From: Streptomyces sp. 1222.5
GTDB taxonomy: Bacteria; Actinomycetota; Actinomycetes; Streptomycetales; Streptomycetaceae
Length of the DNA stretch: 64,000 nt
Direction of reading: 5' to 3'
NCBI RefSeq assembly: GCF_900105245.1
Contig: NZ_FNSZ01000001.1
Coordinates: 4,772,001-4,836,000 of the forward strand
Shown piece by piece: positions 33,168-41,872 of this stretch. A program made the position numbers and the translations under genes. The notes beneath the pieces were generated by a model that searched no databases, had not been told where the DNA came from, and saw nothing but the letters and a program-made list of their open reading frames with translations. The stretch's first letter is position 1, and every line of letters starts with the position of its first letter.

Positions 33168-33707
33168 ATGGTCACTCACGTGCCGGCGGAGGCGCAGGGC
33201 GACGAGCGGGGAGCGCTCCTCGCATTCATCGAGGAACAGCGCGGCGGCATCCGCCGGGCCCTGCTCGGGCTGACGGACGAGCAGGCCCGCACCCGCCCCA
33301 GCGCCAGCGAGCTCTCGCTCGGCGGCCTGCTCAAGCACGTCGCCGAGGTGGAGCAGAGCTGGCTCGCCCGGGCCAGGCAGGAGCCGCCCGCGGTACGCCG
33401 TGACGAGACGAACTGGCACGAGACGTTCCAGCTGGTCGGCGACGAGACGGTGGCCTCGCAACTGGCGTACTGGGAGCAGGTGGCCGCCGACACGGAGAAG
33501 TACATCCGCTCCGCGCCGAGCCTCGACGACACCTTCCCGCTGCCGCCGGACCCCTGGTTCCCGCCGGAGGGCCGTGTCTCGCTGCGCTGGCTCTGCCTGC
33601 ACCTGATCCGCGAGACGGCCCGGCACGCCGGTCACGCCGACATCATCCGCGAGTCCCTGGACGGGAAGACCGCGTTCGAGCTGGTGGCCCTGGAGCAGGC
33701 CGGCTAG
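33168..33707 (+). CDS. DinB family (DUF664) metal-binding protein
   Basis: 179 aa from ATG 33168, with GAAAGG upstream. It is a four-helix bundle of the DinB/YfiT type: LLKHVAEVEQSWL supplies the first His, and HLIRETARHAGHADIIRESLDG the other two of the usual three-His metal site. Many such actinobacterial proteins are mycothiol-dependent thiol transferases; whether this one is, cannot be told. It is followed closely by a PadR regulator. Confidence 0.88.
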   Translation: MVTHVPAEAQGDERGALLAFIEEQRGGIRRALLGLTDEQARTRPSASELSLGGLLKHVAEVEQSWLARARQEPPAVRRDETNWHETFQLVGDETVASQLAYWEQVAADTEKYIRSAPSLDDTFPLPPDPWFPPEGRVSLRWLCLHLIRETARHAGHADIIRESLDGKTAFELVALEQAG

Positions 33708-33731
33708 CCCCGCGGCCATAACCTGGACGGC

Positions 33732-34373
33732 ATGTCAGCGATCCGTCTCCTCGTGCTCGGCGCGGTCCGGCAGCACGGGCGGGCCCACGGCTACCAGGTG
33801 CGGGGCGACCTGGAGTACTGGGGCGCGCACGAGTGGTCCAACGCCAAACCGGGCTCGATCTACCACGCGCTCAAGCAGCTGGCCAAGCAGGGACTGCTGC
33901 ACGCGCACGAGATCGCGCCGTCCACGGCCGGCGGGCCGCCGCGCACGGAGTACGAGCTGACGGAGCGGGGCACCGAGGAGTACTTCGCCCTGCTGCGCGA
34001 GGCGCTGGTCTCCTACGACCAGCGCGGTGACGTCAAGACGGCGGCCCTCGGCTTCATGGTGGACCTGCCGAGGGCCGAGGCGGTGGCGCTGCTGAAGGAG
34101 CGCACCCGCCGGATCGAGGCGTGGCGCTCCTCGGTCACGGAGCACTACGTGCCCGCCGAGGGGCCCGAACGGCTCGGCCACATCGGCGAGATCATGAGCA
34201 TGTGGGTCCACACGGCCGACTCCGAGGCCGAGTGGACCCGCGGCCTCGTCGACCGTCTGGAGAACGGTGCCCACACGTTCGCGGGCGAGGGCGAACCGTT
34301 CGTCGGCGTGCTGGCCGAGGGCCAGGAGAACCCGTACGCGACGGGCGAGCGGCACCCGGAGGACGACCGCTGA
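33732..34373 (+). CDS. PadR-family transcriptional regulator
   Basis: 213 aa from ATG 33732, 24 nt after the DinB stop, so probably one operon. Winged helix: RLLVLGAVRQHGRAHGYQV, with KPGSIYHALKQLAKQGLLHAHE as the recognition helix and wing. The C-terminal part is the helical dimerisation arm (KTAALGFMVDLPRAEAVALLKER). It may control the DinB gene or respond to a small ligand. Confidence 0.9.
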   Translation: MSAIRLLVLGAVRQHGRAHGYQVRGDLEYWGAHEWSNAKPGSIYHALKQLAKQGLLHAHEIAPSTAGGPPRTEYELTERGTEEYFALLREALVSYDQRGDVKTAALGFMVDLPRAEAVALLKERTRRIEAWRSSVTEHYVPAEGPERLGHIGEIMSMWVHTADSEAEWTRGLVDRLENGAHTFAGEGEPFVGVLAEGQENPYATGERHPEDDR

Positions 34374-34393
34374 TCCGGCGCGGCCGCCGGCTC

Positions 34394-35800
34394 CTAGTGG
34401 TGGAAGCTCGTGGCCGCCCCCTTGTCCCGGGTCTGCGGGTGCTGCTGCCGGCGCAGCTCCGGCAGCAGCCGGCTCAGGTCGTCCAGGAACATGTCGGCCA
34501 GGTCGTGGGAGAAACCGTTGCGGCACACGATCCGCAGCACGGACAGATCCTCGCGGTTGGCCGGGAAGGTGTACGCGGGCACCAGCCAGCCGCTCTCGCG
34601 CATGCGCCGGGACACGTCGAAGACGTCGTACGCCGAGACGTCGTCGGCCGTGGTGAGCGCGAACACCGGCAGCTCGTCGCCGCGGGTGAGGAGCCGGAAG
34701 TCGCCGAGCGCCGCGATCCGGTCGGCCAGCGAGGTCGCCACGTCCCGCGTCGACTGCTGGACCGCCCGGTAGCCCTCCCGCCCCAGCCGCAGGAACGTGT
34801 AGTACTGCGCCACCACCTGGGCGCCGGGCCGGGAGAAGTTCAGCGCGAAGGTCGGCATGTCCCCGCCCAGGTAGTTGACCCGGAAGACCAGCTCGTCGGG
34901 GAGCGCCTCCTTGTCCCGCCACAGCGCCCAGCCGACACCCGGGTACACCAGCCCGTACTTGTGCCCGGAGGTGTTGATCGACGCCACCCGCGGCAGGCGG
35001 AAGTCCCAGACCAGGTCCTCGTCGAGGAACGGAGCCACCATGCCGCCCGAGGCCCCGTCGACGTGCACGGGGACGTCCAGGCCGGTGCGCTCCTGAAGGG
35101 CGTCCAGGGCGGCGCACAGCTCGGCGATCGGCTCGTAGGAGCCGTCGAAGGTCGAGCCGAGGATGCCCACGACCCCGATGGTGTTCTCGTCGCACAGCTC
35201 CACGGCGGCCTGCGGGTCGAGGTGGTAGCGGTCGCCGTCCATCGGGACCAGCCGGGCCTCCACCTCCCAGAAGTTGCAGAACTTCTCCCAGCACACCTGG
35301 ACGTTGATGCCCATGATCAGATTGGGCCGCGCCCCCGGGTACCGGTCGGCGTTCCGCTTCGCCCAGCGCCGCTTGAGGGCCATTCCGGCGAGCATGCACG
35401 CCTCGCTCGAACCGGTCGTGGAGCAGCCCACCGCCGCCGACGGGTCCGGCGCGTTCCACAGATCGGCGAGCATCGCCACGCAGCGCCGCTCCAGTTCGGC
35501 CGTGCGCGGGTACTCGTCCTTGTCGATCATGTTCTTGTCCCGGCACTCCGCCATCAGCACCCCGGCCTGCGGCTCCATCCAGGTGGTGACGAAGGTGGCC
35601 AGGTTCAGCCGGGAGTTGCCGTCCAGCATCAGCTCGTCGTGCACCAGCTGGTAGGCGGTGGACGGGGGGAGCGGGGTGTCCGGCAGCCGGTGCGTGGGCG
35701 GGGCCTCGGTCATGCCGGCGACGGGGTTGGCCTCCCCGAAGAACGGGTTGACCGACACCGTCCGCTGCTCGTGCTTCTCGGGACCTTTGTGCAGGGCCAT
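34394..35800 (-). CDS. gadB: Glutamate decarboxylase
   Basis: PLP enzyme that converts glutamate to GABA and consumes a proton. 468 aa from ATG 35800, with GGAGG upstream, close to the length of E. coli GadB. Markers: SCTTGSSEA-type GCSTTGSSEACMLAGMA, HVDGASGGMVAPF for the cofactor Asp, and the PLP Lys281 in NTSGHKYGLVYPG. The N-terminus carries the family region GEANPVAGMTEAPPTHRLPD. It lies 26 nt after a ClC channel gene in the same direction. The pair fits an acid-stress module, where decarboxylation plus chloride or proton exchange maintains pH. Confidence 0.95.
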   Translation of the reverse strand: MALHKGPEKHEQRTVSVNPFFGEANPVAGMTEAPPTHRLPDTPLPPSTAYQLVHDELMLDGNSRLNLATFVTTWMEPQAGVLMAECRDKNMIDKDEYPRTAELERRCVAMLADLWNAPDPSAAVGCSTTGSSEACMLAGMALKRRWAKRNADRYPGARPNLIMGINVQVCWEKFCNFWEVEARLVPMDGDRYHLDPQAAVELCDENTIGVVGILGSTFDGSYEPIAELCAALDALQERTGLDVPVHVDGASGGMVAPFLDEDLVWDFRLPRVASINTSGHKYGLVYPGVGWALWRDKEALPDELVFRVNYLGGDMPTFALNFSRPGAQVVAQYYTFLRLGREGYRAVQQSTRDVATSLADRIAALGDFRLLTRGDELPVFALTTADDVSAYDVFDVSRRMRESGWLVPAYTFPANREDLSVLRIVCRNGFSHDLADMFLDDLSRLLPELRRQQHPQTRDKGAATSFHH

Positions 35801-35826
35801 GGACGTGCCTCCAGAAGAGATGGGAG

Positions 35827-37134
35827 TCAGCGGATCGAGGTGCCGTCCGCCCGCAGCTGCATCTGCGGGCGCCCCGTCACCAGCAGCCAGGCCGGCAGCG
35901 AGGCGATGCACAGCAGGGCGATGATGGCGGGCGAGGCGACCAGGACGGCCGCGGTGAACAGGCTCACCCAGCCCTGCCGGGTGATCGCCAGAAGGATGCC
36001 CAGGACGCCCGTCGCCACGCCCAGCGAGGGATGTACGGCGGGGACGAGCGCGTGGGCGCACAGGCCCAGGGCGGTGCCGATGAAGACGGCCGGGAAGATC
36101 CGGCCGCCGCGGAAGCCGCAGGACGCGGCGACCAGCAGGGCGGCCAGCTTCACCACCGTCATGGTGGCGAACTGGCCCGCCGACCAGCCGTCCGGGTTCG
36201 CCGCGAGCACCCCGACCTCCGACAGCCCCTTGAACAGGGTCAGATGACCGCCCACGGCCGCCAGGGCGCCGAGGACCACCCCGCCCGCCGGGAGCATGAG
36301 CATCGGATGCCGCAACCGCTGGAAGGCCGCGTGGACGTACGGGAAGGCGCGGACGGCGCACATGCCGAGCAGCGCGGCCACCGGGGCGATCACCAGCGCG
36401 GCCAGCACGTCCTTGGCGTTCGGGTGGCCCAGGGGCGGGAGCCCCAGGTCGAAGGTCGGATGGGCCACCAGGGTGGTCGTGATCGCCCCGAACGCGCCGG
36501 CCGTCAGCGGCGCGAACAGGTTGTCCCACAGCAGGCCGGGCATCGGTTTCCCGGCCAGCGCCTCGGAGATCACCAGCGCCGCCGCCACCGGTGTGCCGAA
36601 CAGCGCCCCGATCGTCGCGGCCTCGGCGAGCACCGGCCACAGGGCGCCCGGTCTCCGTGGCAGGAAGCGCGTCCCGAGCCAGGCCACGAGTCCCACGTTG
36701 ACGGCGATGATCGGGTTCTCCGGGCCCAGGCTCGGTCCGCCGGCCAGCATCAGCCCGGCCGCCAGCACCAGGCCCGGCAGCACGTACAGCGGCAGGACCG
36801 GGGCGTTCAGACCGGTCGTGGCCGGGTCCGGACCGGCGTGACCGGGCACCTTCCAGACCACCAGACCGACGGCGGCGCCGGTCGCCACCAGCATGACGAA
36901 CATCCACAGCACCGAGTACGGACCCACGCCCAGCGCCTTCGGCAGCGGCCCCCACAGCACGCGCTGCAACTGCTCGGCGGCCGAGCTGACGCCGACGAAG
37001 GTGAGACTGGCGAGCACGCCGACGACGGCGGCGGGCAGGATGGACGGCAGCAGCGCCCGCGCCGGTGCCGCCGGGCGGGTCGAGGGAGCCTGCTTCTCGG
37101 TCTCCTGAGCCACGGGCTCACCATAAGCGGACAT
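35827..37134 (-). CDS. ClC-family chloride channel/transporter
   Basis: 435 aa, about 10 or more transmembrane segments. ClC motifs are present in altered form: GPSLGPENP in place of GREGP, keeping the gating Glu, and FRGGRIFPAVFIG in place of GGIFAP. The start is taken as ATG 37134 (reading MSAYGEPVAQ); no clear ribosome site precedes it, and the frame remains open to 37176. The gene precedes gadB. It is divergent from tipA, so the short gap between them must hold both promoters. Whether it is a channel or a 2Cl-/H+ exchanger is not decided by sequence. Confidence 0.85.
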   Translation of the reverse strand: MSAYGEPVAQETEKQAPSTRPAAPARALLPSILPAAVVGVLASLTFVGVSSAAEQLQRVLWGPLPKALGVGPYSVLWMFVMLVATGAAVGLVVWKVPGHAGPDPATTGLNAPVLPLYVLPGLVLAAGLMLAGGPSLGPENPIIAVNVGLVAWLGTRFLPRRPGALWPVLAEAATIGALFGTPVAAALVISEALAGKPMPGLLWDNLFAPLTAGAFGAITTTLVAHPTFDLGLPPLGHPNAKDVLAALVIAPVAALLGMCAVRAFPYVHAAFQRLRHPMLMLPAGGVVLGALAAVGGHLTLFKGLSEVGVLAANPDGWSAGQFATMTVVKLAALLVAASCGFRGGRIFPAVFIGTALGLCAHALVPAVHPSLGVATGVLGILLAITRQGWVSLFTAAVLVASPAIIALLCIASLPAWLLVTGRPQMQLRADGTSIR

Positions 37135-37165
37135 AACACACCCAACATCCCGAGCGGAATCCGGC

Positions 37166-37196
37166 TTGCACCTCACGTGACGTCAGGCCTCAGCGT
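37166..37196 (+). promoter_or_regulatory. tipA promoter with TipA-binding dyad
   Basis: TTGCAC (37166-37171) and CAGCGT (37191-37196) are separated by 19 nt, the long spacer typical of MerR-controlled promoters, and agree with the thiostrepton-inducible tipA promoter as I remember it. The imperfect dyad CCTCACG/CGTCAGG fills the spacer. Confidence 0.85.
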
Positions 37197-37225
37197 GGAG
37201 GCGTACCGACGACAAGGAGCGGAAA

Positions 37226-37990
37226 GTGAGCTACTCCGTGGGACAGGTCGCGGGGTTCGCCGGGGTCACGGTGCGCACCCTGCACCACTACGACGAGATC
37301 GGTCTGCTCGTGCCCAGCGAGCGCACGTACGCCGGCCACCGGCGCTACAACGACGCCGACCTCGACCGGCTCCAGCAGATCCTGTTCTTCCGGGAACTCG
37401 GCTTCCCGCTCGACGAGGTCGCGGCCCTGCTCGACGACCCGGACACGGACCCGCGCGCGCACCTGCGCCGCCAGCACGAACTGCTGACCGCCCGGATCGA
37501 GAAGCTGCAGAAGATGGCCGCGGCCGTGGAGCACGCCATGGAGGCACGCACGATGGGCATCAACCTCACACCGGAGGAGCGGTTCGAGGTCTTCGGCGAC
37601 TTCGACCCGGACGAGCACGCCGCCGAGGCCGAGAAACGCTGGGGCGGCACCGAGGCCTACCGGCAGTCGCGACGCCGGACCGCCCGGTACACCAAGGAGG
37701 ACTGGAAGCGGATCAACGAGGAGATGGGCGCGATCCACGGCCGCATGGCGGACCTGCTCGCCGAGGGCGTGCCCGCCGACTCCGCGGCGGCCATGGACGT
37801 CGCCGAGGAGCACCGCCGGTTCATCACGGGCGCGTACTACGACTGCCCGCACGAGATGCACGCGTGCCTGGGGGAGATGTACGTGGCCGACGAGCGTTTC
37901 ACCGCGACGTACGAGGCCGTCCGGAGCGGTCTCGCCGTGTACCTGCGGGACGCGATCGTGGCGAACACCGCCCGGCACACCGCGTCCTGA
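37226..37990 (+). CDS. tipA: TipA: MerR-family thiopeptide-responsive regulator (TipAL and TipAS)
   Basis: 254 aa from GTG 37226, with AAGGAG upstream. Residues 1-75 are a MerR winged helix (YSVGQVAGFAGVTVRTLHHY), then a long coiled coil to about 108. Residues 110-254 are the TipAS antibiotic-binding domain. Met110 (ATG 37553) has its own site GGAGG at 37540-37544, 8 nt upstream, matching the known internal start that makes TipAS. Cys214 (in MHACLGEMY) corresponds to the Cys that bonds covalently to thiopeptides; Cys207 is also present. TipAL activates its own promoter when thiostrepton-like compounds bind. It is divergent from the ClC gene. Confidence 0.96.
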   Translation: MSYSVGQVAGFAGVTVRTLHHYDEIGLLVPSERTYAGHRRYNDADLDRLQQILFFRELGFPLDEVAALLDDPDTDPRAHLRRQHELLTARIEKLQKMAAAVEHAMEARTMGINLTPEERFEVFGDFDPDEHAAEAEKRWGGTEAYRQSRRRTARYTKEDWKRINEEMGAIHGRMADLLAEGVPADSAAAMDVAEEHRRFITGAYYDCPHEMHACLGEMYVADERFTATYEAVRSGLAVYLRDAIVANTARHTAS

Positions 37991-37996
37991 CGTCCC

Positions 37997-38018
37997 GGCC
38001 CGGGGTCACTCCCGGGCC
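37997..38018. terminator. Shared hairpin between convergent tipA and YbjQ genes
   Basis: GGCCCGGG (37997-38004) pairs with CCCGGGCC (38011-38018). The stop of the minus-strand gene lies in its loop, so it can end transcripts from both sides. Confidence 0.55.
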
Positions 38019-38371
38019 AGGACCACCGCCGTGCCGTAGGCGCACACCTCGGTGCCGACGTCCGCGGCCTCCGTCACGTCGAACCGGAACATCAGCACCC
38101 CGTTGGCGCCACGCGCGCGTGCCTGCTCCACCAGCCGTTCCATGGCCTGGTTGCGGGTCTGCACGAGCGTCTTGGTGAGGCCCTTCAGCTCCCCGCCGAT
38201 CATCGACTTCAGCCCGGCGCCGATCTGGCTCCCGATGTGCCGGGAGCGCACGGTGAGGCCGAAGACCTCGCCGAGCACCTGCTGCACCCGGTGCCCGGGC
38301 ACGTCGTTCGTCGTCACGACCAGCACGTCCGGCTGGGGCCCCTGGCCGCCGCCGTAGTCATCGAGTCCCAT
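38006..38371 (-). CDS. YbjQ/UPF0145 (DUF74) family protein
   Basis: 121 aa from the ATG at 38371. A single YbjQ domain: VLVVTTNDVPGHRVQQVLGEVFGLTVRSRH, then a helix GLKSMIGGELKGLTKTLVQTRNQAMERL and the end ANGVLMFRFDVTE...CAYGTAVVL. These proteins form pentamers; a heavy-metal-binding name exists, but function is not proven. It is a monocistronic gene. Confidence 0.88.
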   Translation of the reverse strand: MGLDDYGGGQGPQPDVLVVTTNDVPGHRVQQVLGEVFGLTVRSRHIGSQIGAGLKSMIGGELKGLTKTLVQTRNQAMERLVEQARARGANGVLMFRFDVTEAADVGTEVCAYGTAVVLARE

Positions 38372-38510
38372 GGCTCACAGCTTTGTGCCAGTCCGCCCAC
38401 AGTGCATCCTGGAGACACCGGTGGAACCTGGGTCGGACACATCGCGTTGATAGCTTTGTGCGGCCCACATGGATGCCGCAGCCGCCTCACCCCCTCAGGA
38501 GCCCGGACCC

Positions 38511-39503
38511 GTGATGACACTCGCCCTAGGCCCGAGCTGGCTGGATCCCAACTATCTGCTCGACACGTACAGCATCTGGGGCCTGCTGCTCATCGTCTTC
38601 GCCGAGTCCGGACTGCTCATCGGGTTCTTCCTGCCGGGTGACTCGCTCCTGTTCACCTGCGGCCTGCTGATCACCTCGGACCAGCTGGACTTCCCGCTGT
38701 GGGGGGCGATCGCCCTGATCTGCCTCGCCGCGGTCCTGGGCGACCAGGCGGGCTACATGTTCGGCAAGAAGGTCGGCCCGTCCCTGTTCAACCGGCCCGA
38801 CTCCCGCCTGTTCAAGCAGGAGAACGTCACCAAGGCGCACGAGTTCTTCGAGAAGTACGGCCCGAAGTCCCTGATCCTGGCCCGCTTCGTGCCGATCGTG
38901 CGGACGTTCACGCCGATCATCGCCGGCGTCAGCGGCATGAAGTACCGCTCGTTCCTGACCTTCAACGTCATCGGCGGCGTCCTGTGGGGCGCGGGCGTCA
39001 CCCTCCTCGGCTCCTGGCTGGGCAACATCCCCTTCGTCAACAAGAACATCGAGGCGATCCTCATCCTGATCGTCCTCGTCTCCGTCGTCCCGATCGCGAT
39101 CGAGTTCCTGCGCGCACGCGGCAAGAACAAGAAGCCCGAGCAGGCGGAGCCGGCCGCGGCGCGGGCCCCGTACCGGCCGCAGCAGCCGGCGTACCAGCAG
39201 CCCGCTCCGCACCAGCAGGCCCCCGCCATGGACGACGCCACGACCCAGCTGCGCCGCATCGAGCAGGAACAGCCGTACCAGCAGCCGTACCGGCAGGACC
39301 CGCAGCAGCACTGGAACCAGGGCTCCGGCGACCAGGGCTACACCGACCAGGGCTACGGCGATCAGGGCTACGGCGACCAGTACTACGACCCGCAGCAGTA
39401 CCCCCAGCAGCAGCCCTACCCGCAGCAGCAGTACCCCGAGCAGCAGTACCCGCAGCAGGGGAACGGCCAGAGCCCGTACCCGTACGACCACCGCAACCAC
39501 TGA
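38511..39503 (+). CDS. DedA-family membrane protein with Gln/Pro/Tyr-rich tail
   Basis: 330 aa from GTG 38511 (ATG 38514 follows directly). AGGAG at 38497-38501 favours the GTG. DedA core: about 5 membrane helices with the motif FLPGDSLLF, the segment GDQAGYMFGKKVG and the conserved arginine motif ARFVPIVRTFTPIIAGVSGMKYR. DedA proteins are half-transporters, some of which recycle undecaprenyl phosphate or other lipids. The last ~110 residues are cytosolic low-complexity sequence with PYQQ, DQGYG and QQYPQQQ repeats, unusual in length for the family. Confidence 0.92.
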   Translation: MMTLALGPSWLDPNYLLDTYSIWGLLLIVFAESGLLIGFFLPGDSLLFTCGLLITSDQLDFPLWGAIALICLAAVLGDQAGYMFGKKVGPSLFNRPDSRLFKQENVTKAHEFFEKYGPKSLILARFVPIVRTFTPIIAGVSGMKYRSFLTFNVIGGVLWGAGVTLLGSWLGNIPFVNKNIEAILILIVLVSVVPIAIEFLRARGKNKKPEQAEPAAARAPYRPQQPAYQQPAPHQQAPAMDDATTQLRRIEQEQPYQQPYRQDPQQHWNQGSGDQGYTDQGYGDQGYGDQYYDPQQYPQQQPYPQQQYPEQQYPQQGNGQSPYPYDHRNH

Positions 39504-39521
39504 CGGGGGCCGGGCGGCGCC

Positions 39522-41177
39522 CTAGAACCCCCTCGTCCGCTTCGCGGCCCGGCGCTTCCCGGAGGAGCCGACCCGCAGGAACAGCCGCGAGATCTCCGAC
39601 CCCAGGTTGACCCCGATGGCGATGGCCATGGCCAGTGACGCGGCCTTGGCCAGCGACACGAGCCCCTTGTCCACCTCGTTCTGCGCGATGGACAGCAGCC
39701 CGAAGTAGGTCGCCGAACCGGGCAGCAGGGGCCCGATCGCCGCCGTCGTGTACGGCAGCGCGGACGCGAACCGGTACCGCGACAGCAGCTGCCCGAACAG
39801 ACCCACGAGCCCCGCCGCCACGGCCGTGGACGCCACCGGTGAGATGTCGCTGACGACGTGCATGGCGCCGTACACCGACCACGCCACCCCGCCGCTGAGG
39901 GTCACCCACAGCACGGTGGACCGCTCCTGCTGGAGCAGCACCGCGAAGGTCAGCGACAGGACCATCGACGCCGCGATCTGCACCAGCGGCCGGTCGGAGC
40001 TGCCGAGCGCCGCGTCCGGGTTCAGCTGGCCGCCGACCTTCACCCCGAAGTACAGGACCACCAGCACCCCGGCGACGATGCCGACGAAGAAGTACATGAC
40101 CTCCAGCAGGCGCGCGGACGCGGTGATGTAGAAGCCCGTCAGACCGTCCTGCACGCCCGCCACCAGCGCCCGCCCCGGCAGCAGCGCGAAGAGCCCACCG
40201 GTGACCACCGCGGACGCCTTCAGGTCCACATCGGCCAGCGCGAACGCCACACCGATCGCCGCGGGCGGCATCGCGGCCACCGTGAACTGGTAGAACTCGG
40301 GCAGCCCGCGCCCCGCGCACAGCCACGCCAGCCGGTCGCCGAGCATCGCGCCCAGCGCCGCCGCCACGAAGACGATCAGGTCACCGCCGACCAGCACAGA
40401 GGCCGCGCCGGCCAGCAGCCCGCCGGCCAGCGTCAGCGCCCAGCCGGGGTAGGGATGCCGGTTCCGGCGGATCTCCGCCAGGCGCCGGTAGGCCTCCTCC
40501 AGCGAGACATGGGTCTCCGGGTCGGTCAGATCGTCCACCAGCCGGAACACCGCCGCCAGCCGCGTGTAGTCGGTGCCCCGGCGCCGCACCGTGCGGGACG
40601 CCGTCACCGGGTCCTCCACCAGCGACGGCTGGTGCGAGATCGACAGCAGCGTGAAGGTGACGTTCGGCTCGCAGCGGTCGAGGCCGTAGGACCGGCACAC
40701 CGCGAACATCGCGGCCTCCACGTCCTCGGCGCCCTCGCCGCCCGCCAGCAGCAGCTCGCCGATACGCAGGGTCAGGTCGAGCACGCGCGGGACGGCCGGA
40801 CCGCCCTCCTCCACGCGCTGTACGTGTTCCGGCGCGGGACGCTCGGTCACCGGCATGCGCAGCATCGTGCGCATCCGGTCCTGCCACGGCGCGTCCTTGA
40901 CCAGGCTGACCATCGGCACGCCGGTGGCCGGCGTGAACGCGGCCGGGGCCCCGCTGGCGCTGTAGGTCCGCGGCGTGCTGAACGCCGACCCCTCCGGTTC
41001 CGCGCTCGGCGGCTGCGGCGTCTCCAGCCCTCGGGGCACGGTGAACTCGGAGGTCGTCTCCGGCTCACCGCCTGCTGTCCTCGGCACGTCGAGACCCACC
41101 GGAATGGCGAACTCGGACGTGATCTCCGGGTCGTACCGCGCCTCGTCGGACCGGGGCTTGCGGTCCTCCGCCTCCAT
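39522..41177 (-). CDS. Threonine/serine exporter (ThrE) family protein
   Basis: 551 aa from ATG 41177 (GTG 41180 adjacent; GGGAG upstream). A ~110-residue soluble, Pro/Ser-rich N-terminal extension precedes the ThrE region: an N-terminal cytosolic/catalytic-like part (LRIGELLLAGGEGAEDVEAAM) and 9-10 membrane helices, including GALLPGRALVAG-like FALLPGRALVAGVQDGLTG and ALPYTTAAIGPLLPGSATYFG. Family members export threonine and serine. The acceptor here is inferred. It is convergent with the DedA gene. Confidence 0.88.
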   Translation of the reverse strand: MEAEDRKPRSDEARYDPEITSEFAIPVGLDVPRTAGGEPETTSEFTVPRGLETPQPPSAEPEGSAFSTPRTYSASGAPAAFTPATGVPMVSLVKDAPWQDRMRTMLRMPVTERPAPEHVQRVEEGGPAVPRVLDLTLRIGELLLAGGEGAEDVEAAMFAVCRSYGLDRCEPNVTFTLLSISHQPSLVEDPVTASRTVRRRGTDYTRLAAVFRLVDDLTDPETHVSLEEAYRRLAEIRRNRHPYPGWALTLAGGLLAGAASVLVGGDLIVFVAAALGAMLGDRLAWLCAGRGLPEFYQFTVAAMPPAAIGVAFALADVDLKASAVVTGGLFALLPGRALVAGVQDGLTGFYITASARLLEVMYFFVGIVAGVLVVLYFGVKVGGQLNPDAALGSSDRPLVQIAASMVLSLTFAVLLQQERSTVLWVTLSGGVAWSVYGAMHVVSDISPVASTAVAAGLVGLFGQLLSRYRFASALPYTTAAIGPLLPGSATYFGLLSIAQNEVDKGLVSLAKAASLAMAIAIGVNLGSEISRLFLRVGSSGKRRAAKRTRGF

Positions 41178-41295
41178 CACCTCGCACCGCTCCCTGAACG
41201 ACACCTTCCGTAGGCCTCAGTATGCGCATGAGCACGCAGACGGGCCGCGTCACCCCACTCAGGGTGCCGCGGCCCGTCGCGGACAAACCGGCCGG

Positions 41296-41787
41296 TCAGT
41301 GGCCGCCCTGCTCCTTGAAGCGCTTGTACGACCGCTCGATCTCCACCTCGGCGTCCGTACGGCCCACCCAGTTGGCGCCCTCGACGGACTTGCCGGGCTC
41401 CAGGTCCTTGTACACCTCGAAGAAGTGCTGGATCTCCAGGCGGTCGAACTCCGACACGTGGTGGATGTCGCGCAGGTGCTCCACCCGCGGGTCGGTCGAG
41501 GGGACGCACAGCAGCTTGTCGTCGCCGCCCGCCTCGTCCGTCATCCGGAACATGCCGATCGCACGGCACTTGATGAGGCAGCCCGGGAAGGTCGGCTCAT
41601 CCAGGATGACCAGCGCGTCCAGCGGGTCGCCGTCCTCGCCGAGGGTGTTCTCGACGAAGCCGTAGTCGGCCGGGTAGGCGGTCGAGGTGAAGAGACGGCG
41701 GTCCAGGCGGATCCGACCGGTCTCGTGGTCCACCTCGTACTTGTTGCGCGAACCCTTCGGGATCTCGATCGTGACGTCGAACTCCAC
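41296..41787 (-). CDS. ppa: Soluble inorganic pyrophosphatase
   Basis: Family I enzyme that splits pyrophosphate. 163 aa from GTG 41787, chosen because GGAGGAG lies 6 nt upstream and because this length equals the S. coelicolor enzyme as I remember it. Active-site signature DGDPLDALVI and metal residues in YPADYGFVE are intact; C-terminus FKEQGGH. It complements the membrane pyrophosphatase at the start of the window. It is divergent from the D,D-carboxypeptidase gene. Confidence 0.95.
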   Translation of the reverse strand: MEFDVTIEIPKGSRNKYEVDHETGRIRLDRRLFTSTAYPADYGFVENTLGEDGDPLDALVILDEPTFPGCLIKCRAIGMFRMTDEAGGDDKLLCVPSTDPRVEHLRDIHHVSEFDRLEIQHFFEVYKDLEPGKSVEGANWVGRTDAEVEIERSYKRFKEQGGH

Positions 41788-41872
41788 CGGTGGCTCCTCC
41801 ATGATCAACACATAGTTCTGGTGATTAAGTGTCCCTCACGCAGGTGTGTGATCGCGAAAGGGGCTGGTGGTC

